From Metabacillus indicus LMG 22858 (GTDB lineage: Bacteria; Bacillota; Bacilli; Bacillales; Bacillaceae), in NCBI RefSeq assembly GCF_000708755.2, contig NZ_JGVU02000022.1, positions 1 to 64,000 on the forward strand: DNA of 64,000 nt, in the 5' to 3' direction. The position numbers and the translations under genes are program-made. This document shows positions 35,148-42,875 of this stretch, piece by piece (positions within the stretch are counted from its first letter, which is position 1; the number at the start of each line of letters is the position of its first letter). The notes below the pieces were generated by a model. The model was given only the letters and a program-made list of their open reading frames with translations, ran no database searches and was not told the DNA's origin.

Positions 35148-36368
35148 ATGATCCTTGAGAAGATCCAGACCATTACAAACATTAATGACATTACGGATAT
35201 GGTCAGCACCTATTTGAAAAAGCCGGTTGTGATTGAAAATGATCAATTTTCTCTTTTGTCCTACAGTTCGTATTACATCGATCAGTTTGATCAGGCGAAT
35301 CAGCAGACCATTTTCACGAAACACTGGCCCATTCCCATCTTGGAAAAATTTATGGACGAGGGAATTGTGGAACAGCTGAAGACCATTCCCCATCCGTTCA
35401 GAGTGAAACAGATTGCAGACATTGGCCTGAATCAGCGTGTCGTTGTAAGCGCTATTTATAAAGACCAGGTTTTTGGCTATATATGGGTCCAGGAGACAGA
35501 GCCTATATCAGAGGGGGATCTCGATTTTCTCCATGAAGTGTCCCGTCATATCGGGAAGCTACTCTACCAGAAAAATCAGATTAACCTCAGGGAAAACGAA
35601 GAAAAAAATGAATTCTACAAAAAGATCATCGGGGAAGCCTTTCAAACGGAAAACCAGATCAGATGGGAAGCGGCAAATCACAGTATCATGATACCTGAGA
35701 CGTTTATTGTCACGATCTTTACGGTTTCCCAAAGCGAGGAGGAGCAGCTGGAGGAACTGACGGAGACGGTCAGGCTGTTTGCCAATGCCCTGAATCATTT
35801 TGCGCACGTCTTCACCGATCAGCTGAAGGTGGTTGTCATTATCGGAAGCAATGCAAAAGTATCCGATCAGCTCGCGGCAAGTGCAGCAGAACTGACGTCG
35901 ACGGTCATTTCCCAGCTTGGCGGCTATAAGATATATGCCGGGATCGGCAATTCGTATTCCTCCATCCTGCAGCTCAGAAAATCTTACTATGAGGCTCTTG
36001 AAGTGATTAATGCAGCCAAGTTTATCGGCTCTTCTGAAAAACTGCCGTTTACATACAGCAAGCTCGGCATTTTCAGATACCTGGAGACCATTTCAAAGCA
36101 CCACAGTATTACCGGCTACAACAATACGAGCCTGCAGATCTTAAGGAAAAAAGATGAAGAAAGCCAGACAAAGCTGATCCATACGCTTGAAATTTATCTT
36201 CTTAATAACTGCAAGCTGAAACCAACCGCTGAACAGCTGTTTGTACACACAAACACCCTCAAATACCGGATTAATCAAATCCAGGAGCTGACAGCCATCG
36301 ATTTTGATGATTTTTATACGAGGATCCAGCTGTATATTGATCTGCAGCTTTTGAAAAAAGAGATCTAA
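35148..36368 (+). CDS. putR: PucR-family proline-responsive regulator PutR
   Basis: 406 aa. An N-terminal sensor region is followed by a GGDEF-like middle part (YKIYAGIGNSYSSILQLRKS) and a PucR-type C-terminal helix-turn-helix (LKPTAEQLFVHTNTLKYRIN, near residues 365-385). In B. subtilis PutR sits at this position and activates putBCP when proline is present. A TATAAT at 35101-35106 may be its own -10. GGGGGG stands before the ATG. Confidence 0.88.
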   Translation: MILEKIQTITNINDITDMVSTYLKKPVVIENDQFSLLSYSSYYIDQFDQANQQTIFTKHWPIPILEKFMDEGIVEQLKTIPHPFRVKQIADIGLNQRVVVSAIYKDQVFGYIWVQETEPISEGDLDFLHEVSRHIGKLLYQKNQINLRENEEKNEFYKKIIGEAFQTENQIRWEAANHSIMIPETFIVTIFTVSQSEEEQLEELTETVRLFANALNHFAHVFTDQLKVVVIIGSNAKVSDQLAASAAELTSTVISQLGGYKIYAGIGNSYSSILQLRKSYYEALEVINAAKFIGSSEKLPFTYSKLGIFRYLETISKHHSITGYNNTSLQILRKKDEESQTKLIHTLEIYLLNNCKLKPTAEQLFVHTNTLKYRINQIQELTAIDFDDFYTRIQLYIDLQLLKKEI

Positions 36369-36408
36369 CCGGGGGTTGAGGCGGTTATTTTTCAGGCACT
36401 TATAATGA

Positions 36409-36534
36409 TTGGCGTGTTACCCGGCCGAATTGGATTGTTAGACCGGGAATTCGGATTGTTAGCGGACCGGATTGGATTGTTAGACCGGGAGTTCGGACTG
36501 TTAGCCGGCACAACTGGATTGTTTGACCTTGAAA
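36409..36534. repeat. Six-copy 21-bp tandem array
   Basis: A TTGGATTGTTA-type word recurs at 36409, 36430, 36451, 36472, 36493 and 36514, exactly 21 bp apart. Alternate units match best (TTGGATTGTTAGACCGGGA against TCGGATTGTTAG), giving a 42-bp higher-order period. It lies between putR and the convergent DUF1232 gene. Confidence 0.85.
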
Positions 36535-36581
36535 TTGGTTCGCAGCCCTGCTGAAGAGTTCATAAAAGTCATTTTTCACAT

Positions 36582-36617
36582 AAAAACGTCTGTTCCAAAG
36601 CGGAACAGACGTTTTTT
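36582..36617. terminator. Terminator between convergent genes
   Basis: AAAACGTCTGTTCC and GGAACAGACGTTTT form a 14-bp perfect stem with a 5-nt loop and A/T tails on both sides. It serves the DUF1232 gene and probably putR. Confidence 0.92.
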
Positions 36618-36624
36618 ATCGCAC

Positions 36625-37032
36625 TTATTTTATTTTCTCGTCAATGGCAGCCGTGTCGACAGAAGGTCCGAACCATTCCGTCAGCTTTTCTTTCGCCTGG
36701 CTTTTAATATCATCATCAATATACATTGCTACCTGAAGGAGGGCGAGGCCCAAAGCCCCGAGGTCATCGGTGTAGCCCACGCCTGCGGCAAGGTCCGGTA
36801 TAAGGTCAAGCGGCAGGATGAAGTAGCCTAAGGCGCCGATGATGATGGCTTTTGTTTTGGCGGGCACTTCAGGTTTTTGAAGGGTATAGTACAGCAGAAG
36901 GACGGCGTACACGACAGATGATCCGGCTTTTTTGCCGAATTTTTTTAATTTATCCCAAAACTTTGAGTCGGAATAGTGTTTTTCCGCTTTCTGCAGTTCC
37001 TCAAGGGTATTCTTTTCCTGCTTGATGGTCAT
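36625..37032 (-). CDS. YkvA/DUF1232-family protein
   Basis: 135 aa. The DUF1232 core is PEVPAKTKAIIIGALGYFIL followed by PLDLIPDLAAGVGYTDD. The DxIPD..P-type segment and one or two hydrophobic helices are typical of this family of small membrane-associated proteins of unknown function. A charged N-terminal helix (EKNTLEELQKAEKHYS) precedes the domain. It is a single gene with its own terminator. Confidence 0.85.
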   Translation of the reverse strand: MTIKQEKNTLEELQKAEKHYSDSKFWDKLKKFGKKAGSSVVYAVLLLYYTLQKPEVPAKTKAIIIGALGYFILPLDLIPDLAAGVGYTDDLGALGLALLQVAMYIDDDIKSQAKEKLTEWFGPSVDTAAIDEKIK

Positions 37033-37165
37033 GCTTTCACCTTCGTTTCCATGTGGTATGCCATTATTTTACTACAAGATGGGCACATCATGATAGCACT
37101 TCGCTGTTTATTAACAGATGCTTCAAGGAAATATAACAGTAAGAACTTTACTCAGGAGGCGCTAT

Positions 37166-37846
37166 ATGTTTTTTCATCCGATGGATATTCTCATTTTTGC
37201 CGCGTTTGGGCTTGCCCTGTGGGCGCAGGCCAAGGTAAAAAGCAATTTTAATAAATGGTCCAAAGTTCAGGCGTCATCAGGACTTACCGGCATGGAGGTT
37301 GCACGGAGAATTCTTGATCATCACGGTCTACACGATGTGCCGGTAGAACCGGTCAGAGGAACTCTTTCCGATCATTATGATCCGACGAAAAAAGCGGTTC
37401 GCCTTTCCGAGCCTGTCTATGCGGGTCATTCGATTGCGGCCATTTCGGTTGCGGCACATGAAGTGGGCCACGCCGTTCAGCATAAAGAAGCATACGGGGC
37501 ACTGACGTTAAGGCATAAAATGTTTCCGGTTGTAAGCCTGTCCTCCGGGGTGGCACCTTTTCTGCTGATCGGAGGGTTTTTGCTCGGTTCAATGAATCTG
37601 ATCGGACTCGGCATCATTTTCTTCTCGGCAGCTGTCGCCTTTCAGCTGATAACGCTGCCTGTCGAATTTAATGCAAGCAACAGGGCAAAGGATTTTATGA
37701 TTGCAGAAGGCATCATCCGGAATGAAGAGGAGCGCGGAGTAAATAAAGTGCTTGGAGCAGCCGCCCTGACATATGTAGCTGCGGCGCTCATCTCTCTGCT
37801 TGAGCTGCTGAAATTTGTATTGATTTTTACACAGAACAGAGAATAG
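37166..37846 (+). CDS. YugP-type zinc membrane protease
   Basis: 226 aa from the ATG at 37166, which has AGGAGG six bases upstream; the longer frame from 37118 lacks a site. Metallopeptidase motif HEVGH lies in SVAAHEVGHAVQHKEAYG. Membrane helices are at the N-terminus (DILIFAAFGLALWAQAKVKS) and in the C-terminal half. The length equals B. subtilis YugP. The proteolytic target is unknown. Confidence 0.9.
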   Translation: MFFHPMDILIFAAFGLALWAQAKVKSNFNKWSKVQASSGLTGMEVARRILDHHGLHDVPVEPVRGTLSDHYDPTKKAVRLSEPVYAGHSIAAISVAAHEVGHAVQHKEAYGALTLRHKMFPVVSLSSGVAPFLLIGGFLLGSMNLIGLGIIFFSAAVAFQLITLPVEFNASNRAKDFMIAEGIIRNEEERGVNKVLGAAALTYVAAALISLLELLKFVLIFTQNRE

Positions 37847-37852
37847 AAAGAT

Positions 37853-37885
37853 GCCGGACCTTGTAAAAAAGTGTCCGGCTTTTTT
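37853..37885 (+). terminator. Terminator of the yugP-like gene
   Basis: GCCGGAC pairs with GTCCGGC across a 13-nt loop and is followed by T6. Confidence 0.88.
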
Positions 37886-37895
37886 GTGCTGACAT

Positions 37896-39902
37896 TTATT
37901 TCACGGGAGCAGTACTCTCCAAATATCTTATCCCCGCCTCCGTAATTTTCGTTCCGCCGCGTCCTTTCCGTTTTTGGATCCATCCTTTTTCCTCCAGATC
38001 GTCAAGCCGTCTGCGCACTTGCTGAGGGGTAAGGGGAATGATCCATTCTTTTGTTTTTTCCGAAATCAAATCTCTGCTTGCTGCTTTTCCTGCCAGGTTG
38101 CATTCTTTCACAATCGACAGGATGGCGTCATGCTCTGACTGCTCGCCGCTTGCTGACTGCGGAATGCTTGGTGAAAACGAATGAGGCAGGTCATTTTTTG
38201 TTAAAACAGACCCATCGGCGACTGTAATCATATAATCGACCGTGTTTTTAAGTTCTCTTATGTTGCCGTCCCATTCGGCTGATGCAAGCAAGTTCATCAA
38301 TGCGGGTTCGACCTTGAGCCACTTGCCGTTTTTTGTGATGAAGTGGTGAATGAGAAGCGGGATATCCTCTTTTCTTTCCTTCAGTGACGGAATGGAGAGG
38401 TTAAGGACATTCAGACGGTGAAACAGATCATTGCGGAATGTCTGCTCTTTCATTTGCTTTTCAATCCGTTTATTTGTGGCCGAGATGATTCTGACATTAA
38501 TGGGGATGATTTTCGTTCCGCCGATTCTGCGGATTTCCTTTTCCTGAAGCACTCTCAGCAGCCGGGACTGCATAGAGAGGCTGATGTCACCGATTTCATC
38601 GAGAAAAATCGTCCCATTGTCGGCAAGCTCAAACAATCCTTTCTTTCCTCCGCGCTGAGCACCTGTAAAAGTCCCTTCTTCGTAGCCGAAAAGCTCGCTC
38701 TCAAGCAGGCTTTCAGACAGAGCACTGCAGTTGACAGGCAAAAACGGTCCGTTTTTCCGCATGGAATGCTGATGAATGGCGTGTGCAAACAATTCTTTTC
38801 CTGTTCCTGATTCCCCCTGGATTAAAATCGGATGTTCAGATAAAGCCAATTTTTTCGCAATCTGTTTGAGGTTTTTCATTCCGGTATTCTCGCAAATGAT
38901 GTCATCAAAGCTGTATTTGGCAAAAAAACCTTTTTCCCGCAGCTTCCTCTGGGCCGTTTTTTCAATTTCCGATGCCTGCCGGACGCTTTTGAAGACAGCG
39001 ACAGTTGTTTGTTCTAAAGCCATTGAATAGCGATAAACAGCAACATCGACTCCGTGAATGCTGAAAAGACGGCTTTCTTCGATGCCGTTCTGAATAAATG
39101 AAACCACGTCTTCCTGAAGGGCTGCTTTTTGAATGGGAGTGTTGATGATGTCGGATCCTCTTACATGAAACAGAGCTTCAAGCTTTTCATTAAAAACCGT
39201 AATTTCCTTTTTTTCATTCATGGCGAGAATGCCGTCATCCACCGTGTTGACTACGTTCTCGAGGTGCTGATAAATCGCTTTTGTCTGTTTTTGCGCAGCC
39301 ATCAGCTTTTGCTGCAGCTCAATCATGCTGCGGATGTACCTCTCTGAAATGTGGAGAGCTGCATTTTCAGGCAGATTGCAGTAGTCCGCTATTTTTAAAA
39401 TCGTGGTCATATCAAACAGCCGCACGCCAATATCGAGAATAAGCGGGATATAAGAGGGGACAAGTTCGATTTCGCCCGGTGAAACGGCTGCATCGATTTT
39501 CTCTTGATAGGTCTCATTCTTTTTAAACGGGAGAAACCGGACATGGCTGATCCCCAGCTGATAAAGCGACTGAATCAGTTCCATTGTGACATTGTACTCA
39601 TCATTTACGACAAGAACGCTTGAACCTTCCGGAATGGAAAGGAGTTTGTCCAGATAGTCATGATGAACGGTGCGTTTGCCGATTATAACTTTTTCTGCAT
39701 CTATATTCTTTATGTAGGAAAGTTCATCTTTGAGGGCTTCAGAGGAATACAGGATAATATCGGCTTTCAAATTCGAAGGAAGACCTTCATCGGCAGCATA
39801 GCTCCTTATAGAAAGGTCATCACCCAAAAGCTGAACGAGCTGATGGTGAAGCGTTTTCTTTGTTTTTGTACCGCCTGTCAGGAGAATGAGGGATCGTTTC
39901 AT
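37896..39902 (-). CDS. Sigma-54-dependent activator of the cyanophycin operon
   Basis: 668 aa. The N-terminal ~180 residues resemble the PrpR-type receptor domain (VLVVNDEYNVTMELIQSLYQ). A PAS-like domain (VDDGILAMNEKKEITVFN) and a full AAA+ sigma-54 interaction domain follow, with Walker A GESGTGKE near residue 362, GTFTGA in place of GAFTGA, and the arginine-finger region FRNDLFHRLNVL. The C-terminus (about 580-668) looks like a winged helix (LTPQQVRRRLDDLEEKGW) instead of the usual Fis helix-turn-helix. AAAGGAG precedes the ATG. It diverges from a transporter-dipeptidase-cyanophycinase operon whose promoter is a sigma-54 site, so it should sense a breakdown product and activate that promoter. 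Confidence 0.85.
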   Translation of the reverse strand: MKRSLILLTGGTKTKKTLHHQLVQLLGDDLSIRSYAADEGLPSNLKADIILYSSEALKDELSYIKNIDAEKVIIGKRTVHHDYLDKLLSIPEGSSVLVVNDEYNVTMELIQSLYQLGISHVRFLPFKKNETYQEKIDAAVSPGEIELVPSYIPLILDIGVRLFDMTTILKIADYCNLPENAALHISERYIRSMIELQQKLMAAQKQTKAIYQHLENVVNTVDDGILAMNEKKEITVFNEKLEALFHVRGSDIINTPIQKAALQEDVVSFIQNGIEESRLFSIHGVDVAVYRYSMALEQTTVAVFKSVRQASEIEKTAQRKLREKGFFAKYSFDDIICENTGMKNLKQIAKKLALSEHPILIQGESGTGKELFAHAIHQHSMRKNGPFLPVNCSALSESLLESELFGYEEGTFTGAQRGGKKGLFELADNGTIFLDEIGDISLSMQSRLLRVLQEKEIRRIGGTKIIPINVRIISATNKRIEKQMKEQTFRNDLFHRLNVLNLSIPSLKERKEDIPLLIHHFITKNGKWLKVEPALMNLLASAEWDGNIRELKNTVDYMITVADGSVLTKNDLPHSFSPSIPQSASGEQSEHDAILSIVKECNLAGKAASRDLISEKTKEWIIPLTPQQVRRRLDDLEEKGWIQKRKGRGGTKITEAGIRYLESTAPVK

Positions 39903-39976
39903 ATATTCGCTCCTTTTGGTTCTATTGGTTCTATAATATCACAATTGGCCGCCAATAAAAGACCAAAAAAGCAAGG

Positions 39977-40001
39977 GTTATTAGAAATTTTAGATAATAA
40001 C
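39977..40001 (+). promoter_or_regulatory. Inverted repeat upstream of the cyanophycin operon
   Basis: GTTATTA-N11-TAATAAC, a perfect 7-bp dyad about 155 bp before the predicted sigma-54 start. Possibly a second activator site or a site controlling the divergent regulator. Confidence 0.4.
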
Positions 40002-40037
40002 TCTTTATGCAGTAAAGTGAATATGAGCCCTTGAAGA

Positions 40038-40060
40038 AAGTATCATTTTGAATGATACTT
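40038..40060 (+). promoter_or_regulatory. Likely enhancer (UAS) for the sigma-54 activator
   Basis: AAGTATCATT-TTG-AATGATACTT is a perfect 10-bp palindrome with a 3-base centre, about 95 bp upstream of the predicted start. That is the normal distance for an enhancer-binding activator. No terminator T-run follows. Confidence 0.7.
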
Positions 40061-40117
40061 ACATATGACAAGCATTGAGGTCGGTTGATAACAGCATTTT
40101 CTCTTCTTTTTTTCATC

Positions 40118-40135
40118 TTGGCACACAAATTGCAT
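40118..40135 (+). promoter_or_regulatory. Sigma-54 (SigL) promoter of the cyanophycin operon
   Basis: TTGGCACACAAATTGCAT: the -24 TTGGCAC and -12 TTGCAT match the sigma-54 consensus with the required 5-base spacer. It lies 45 bp before the transporter ATG and shows that the longer frame from 40075 is not translated. Confidence 0.9.
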
Positions 40136-40179
40136 TTATCTTATTAAACGCATCAAAAGAAAAAGGGGAGAAAACAATT

Positions 40180-41607
40180 ATGGCTCTTGCAGAAAATGCT
40201 TATGAACCAAAGGGAAAAGAAGTGAAACCAAAAAAGGAAAGAAAGATCAATGTATTTGCCCTCCTTCTGGGTGTACTGGTTGTTGCAACTCTATTAACCT
40301 ATGTATTGCCCGCAGGAGACTACGCCAGGGTAGAGGTTGACGGAAGAACCGAGATTGATCCGGATACCTTCACGTCTGCTGAAAATACGCCGGTCAGTCC
40401 GTTCGGCATGGTAAAGGCCCTTCATACAGGAATGGTTGAAGCGGCAAACATTATTTTCTTCGTTCTGATCATTGGGGGATTTTTTGGGGTTTTAACTGCT
40501 ACAGGCACGATTAATTTGCTCATTACCACTCTTGCAAAAAGGCTGGCTTCAAGGGAAAAGCTATTGATTCCGGTCATGATGCTGTTTTTTGCAGTCGGCG
40601 GATCGCTTATGGGGATGGCTGAGGAGACGCTTGCTTATATTCCGCTGCTTATTCCGCTTGCTCTTGCTTTAGGATTTGATGTGCTTACGGGAACGGCCAT
40701 TGTCATTCTCGGGGCAGCTGCCGGTTTTACTACCGCGGTCATGAATCCATTTACGGTAGGGGTTGCTCAGGGTATAGCCGAGCTTCCGATGTTCTCTGGA
40801 ATGGGATACAGACTTGTATTATTCGTGATTGTCTATGCGGTTTCTGTTATCTTCGTTTACCGTCACGCGATGAAAGTGAAAAAGGATCCGTCAAAAGGGT
40901 TCTTTGGAAAATACACAAAAGAGGAAGCGGACGTGCTTCTTCATTCAAAAGATAAGCTTCAAACGAAGCACAAGCTGATTTTGGGTGCATTCCTTCTAAA
41001 CTATGTTGTCCTTGCTTTTGGAGTTATTAAGTTTCAATGGTACATCACTGAAATTGCGGCACTGTTTGTTGTGTTAACCATTGTTATCGGAATCATTGGC
41101 AGACTTTCTGCAGATCAAATGGCAAAATCCTTTGTTGAAGGTTCTTCGCTGCTGATTGGGGGCGCTTTGATTATCGGTGTTTCAAGAGCGACACTGGTCG
41201 TTTTGAATGAAGGTCACATCATTGACCCTATGCTTTTTGGAGTGTCTGATACGCTTAAGAACATTCCTGCTTTCTGGAGCGTGATCGGAATGTACAATTT
41301 CCAGGCTCTCATCCATTTCATTCTTGCTTCAGGCAGCGGGCACGCGATGCTTACTATGCCGATTATGACGCCGCTTGCCGATTTGCTTGATATTACCCGT
41401 CAGACAGCCGTTCTGTCTTTCTCATTTGCAGATGGAATCGGCAACATCATATTCCCGACAGCAGGCACGCTGATGGCAGGCCTTGCAATCGCAGGCATTC
41501 CTTGGACAAAGTGGGCAAAATGGGTGCTTCCGCTTGTTTTCATTCAATATCTGATCGGACTTGCAGCCGTTGTAATTGCTCATTTGATAGACTACGGACC
41601 GTTTTAA
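40180..41607 (+). CDS. YfcC/DcuC-type membrane transporter, probable beta-Asp-Arg dipeptide importer
   Basis: 475 aa from the ATG at 40180, behind AAAGGGGAG; the in-frame extension upstream would read through the sigma-54 promoter. It has about 12 membrane segments in the YfcC/C4-dicarboxylate (DcuC-like) fold, with GFDVLTGTAIVILGAAAGFT, HFILASGSGHAMLTMPIM and SFADGIGNIIFPTAGTLMAG. The family includes basic amino-acid and dicarboxylate carriers. As the first gene of an operon with an isoaspartyl dipeptidase and a secreted cyanophycinase, the most economical role is uptake of beta-aspartyl-arginine. That substrate is inferred. Confidence 0.83.
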   Translation: MALAENAYEPKGKEVKPKKERKINVFALLLGVLVVATLLTYVLPAGDYARVEVDGRTEIDPDTFTSAENTPVSPFGMVKALHTGMVEAANIIFFVLIIGGFFGVLTATGTINLLITTLAKRLASREKLLIPVMMLFFAVGGSLMGMAEETLAYIPLLIPLALALGFDVLTGTAIVILGAAAGFTTAVMNPFTVGVAQGIAELPMFSGMGYRLVLFVIVYAVSVIFVYRHAMKVKKDPSKGFFGKYTKEEADVLLHSKDKLQTKHKLILGAFLLNYVVLAFGVIKFQWYITEIAALFVVLTIVIGIIGRLSADQMAKSFVEGSSLLIGGALIIGVSRATLVVLNEGHIIDPMLFGVSDTLKNIPAFWSVIGMYNFQALIHFILASGSGHAMLTMPIMTPLADLLDITRQTAVLSFSFADGIGNIIFPTAGTLMAGLAIAGIPWTKWAKWVLPLVFIQYLIGLAAVVIAHLIDYGPF

Positions 41608-41643
41608 ACGACGGATCATCCCAGATAAACAGGAGGTTTACAC

Positions 41644-42819
41644 TTGCTTACACTTATAAAAAATACAGAAGTTTACGCGCCGCATTATTTAGGCAGGAAG
41701 GATGTTCTTCTTACCGCGGACAAAATCGGCTACATCAAAGACAGGATTGATCTTGATCTGTCAGCACTGTCCGTTCATGTCATTGACGGAACGGGGAAGC
41801 TTCTTGTTCCGGGGTTCATCGATTCACACGTTCACCTGATTGGCGGAGGGGGAGAAGGCGGGTTTAAAACCCGTACTCCCGAGCTGAACTTGAGTGATGC
41901 CACGAAAGCAGGCGTTACAACAGTTGTAGGAGTGCTTGGTACAGACGGGACGACAAGAAAAATTGAAAGTCTGCTTGCAAAAGCTCATGCCCTGGAAGAA
42001 GAGGGCATAACAACGTATCTGCACACAGGGTCCTACCAGACTCCTGTAAAAACACTGACAGGGAAAATTGAAGAAGATCTTATTTTTATCGATAAAATGA
42101 TCGGGGTAGGAGAGATTGCGATTTCCGATCACCGTTCATCAGAACCGACGTTTGAAGAGCTATCCAAAATTGCCGCCGCCGCACGAAACGGAGGTCTGAT
42201 CACGGGGAAGGCAGGCGTCCTTGAAATTCATGTCGGCGACAGTGAACGCAAACTCGACCTGCTTTTTGAAATCGCCGAAAAAACGGATATCCCGATTCAT
42301 CATTTCCACCCGACTCATATTAACCGGAACGAAGAATTATTTGAAGAAGGCATCAAGTATGCAGAGATTGGGGGATATGTGGATTTCACAACGAGCACGA
42401 TTCCCCAATTTCTCGAAGAAGGGGAAGTAAAGTGCAGCCGGGGTCTCAGACTGATGCTTGAAAAAGGCGTGCCTGTCACGCAAATCACGTTTTCATCAGA
42501 TGGACAGGCAAGTCTTCCTTATTTTGATGAAAACGGTGATTTTGCCGGACTTCAAGTCGGGAAAGTTTCTTCTCTCTATCAGGAGGTGCGATCGGCTGTT
42601 CTTGATGAAGGAATCGAACTTGAGACGGCATTGCAGGTGATTACGTCTAACCCGGCCAGGATCCTGAAGCTTAAGAAAAAAGGGGAAATCCGCGAACAGC
42701 ATGACGCCGATCTTGTCCTGCTTGAAAAAGAATCGCTTGCGATCGACACGGTCATTGCTAAAGGAAAAATAATGATTGAAGAAGGCGTCCCGCTTGTTAA
42801 GGGCACCTTTGAACAATAA
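41644..42819 (+). CDS. iadA: Isoaspartyl dipeptidase
   Basis: 391 aa amidohydrolase of the IadA family: metal motif GFIDSHVHLIGGGGEGG (residues 57-73), catalytic-pocket Tyr131 (GSYQTP), IAISDHRSSEP (158-168), GDSERKLDLL and HFHPTHINRN. It splits beta-aspartyl dipeptides; with cyanophycin fragments it would release aspartate and arginine in the cytosol. At the position of the carboxylated metal-bridging Lys of the E. coli enzyme (Lys162) this protein has Glu157, a substitution known among amidohydrolases. The start is TTG at 41644 with AGGAGG seven bases upstream. It follows the transporter closely. Confidence 0.9.
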   Translation: MLTLIKNTEVYAPHYLGRKDVLLTADKIGYIKDRIDLDLSALSVHVIDGTGKLLVPGFIDSHVHLIGGGGEGGFKTRTPELNLSDATKAGVTTVVGVLGTDGTTRKIESLLAKAHALEEEGITTYLHTGSYQTPVKTLTGKIEEDLIFIDKMIGVGEIAISDHRSSEPTFEELSKIAAAARNGGLITGKAGVLEIHVGDSERKLDLLFEIAEKTDIPIHHFHPTHINRNEELFEEGIKYAEIGGYVDFTTSTIPQFLEEGEVKCSRGLRLMLEKGVPVTQITFSSDGQASLPYFDENGDFAGLQVGKVSSLYQEVRSAVLDEGIELETALQVITSNPARILKLKKKGEIREQHDADLVLLEKESLAIDTVIAKGKIMIEEGVPLVKGTFEQ

Positions 42820-42875
42820 ATGAAAATCAGCCTGCGTATACAGACAAACATCCAACATTAAGAGGGGGAATTGGA

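Noticed and set aside
40075-40179. N-terminal extension of the transporter
   Set aside because: It would include the sigma-54 promoter; the ATG at 40180 has a proper AAAGGGGAG site.
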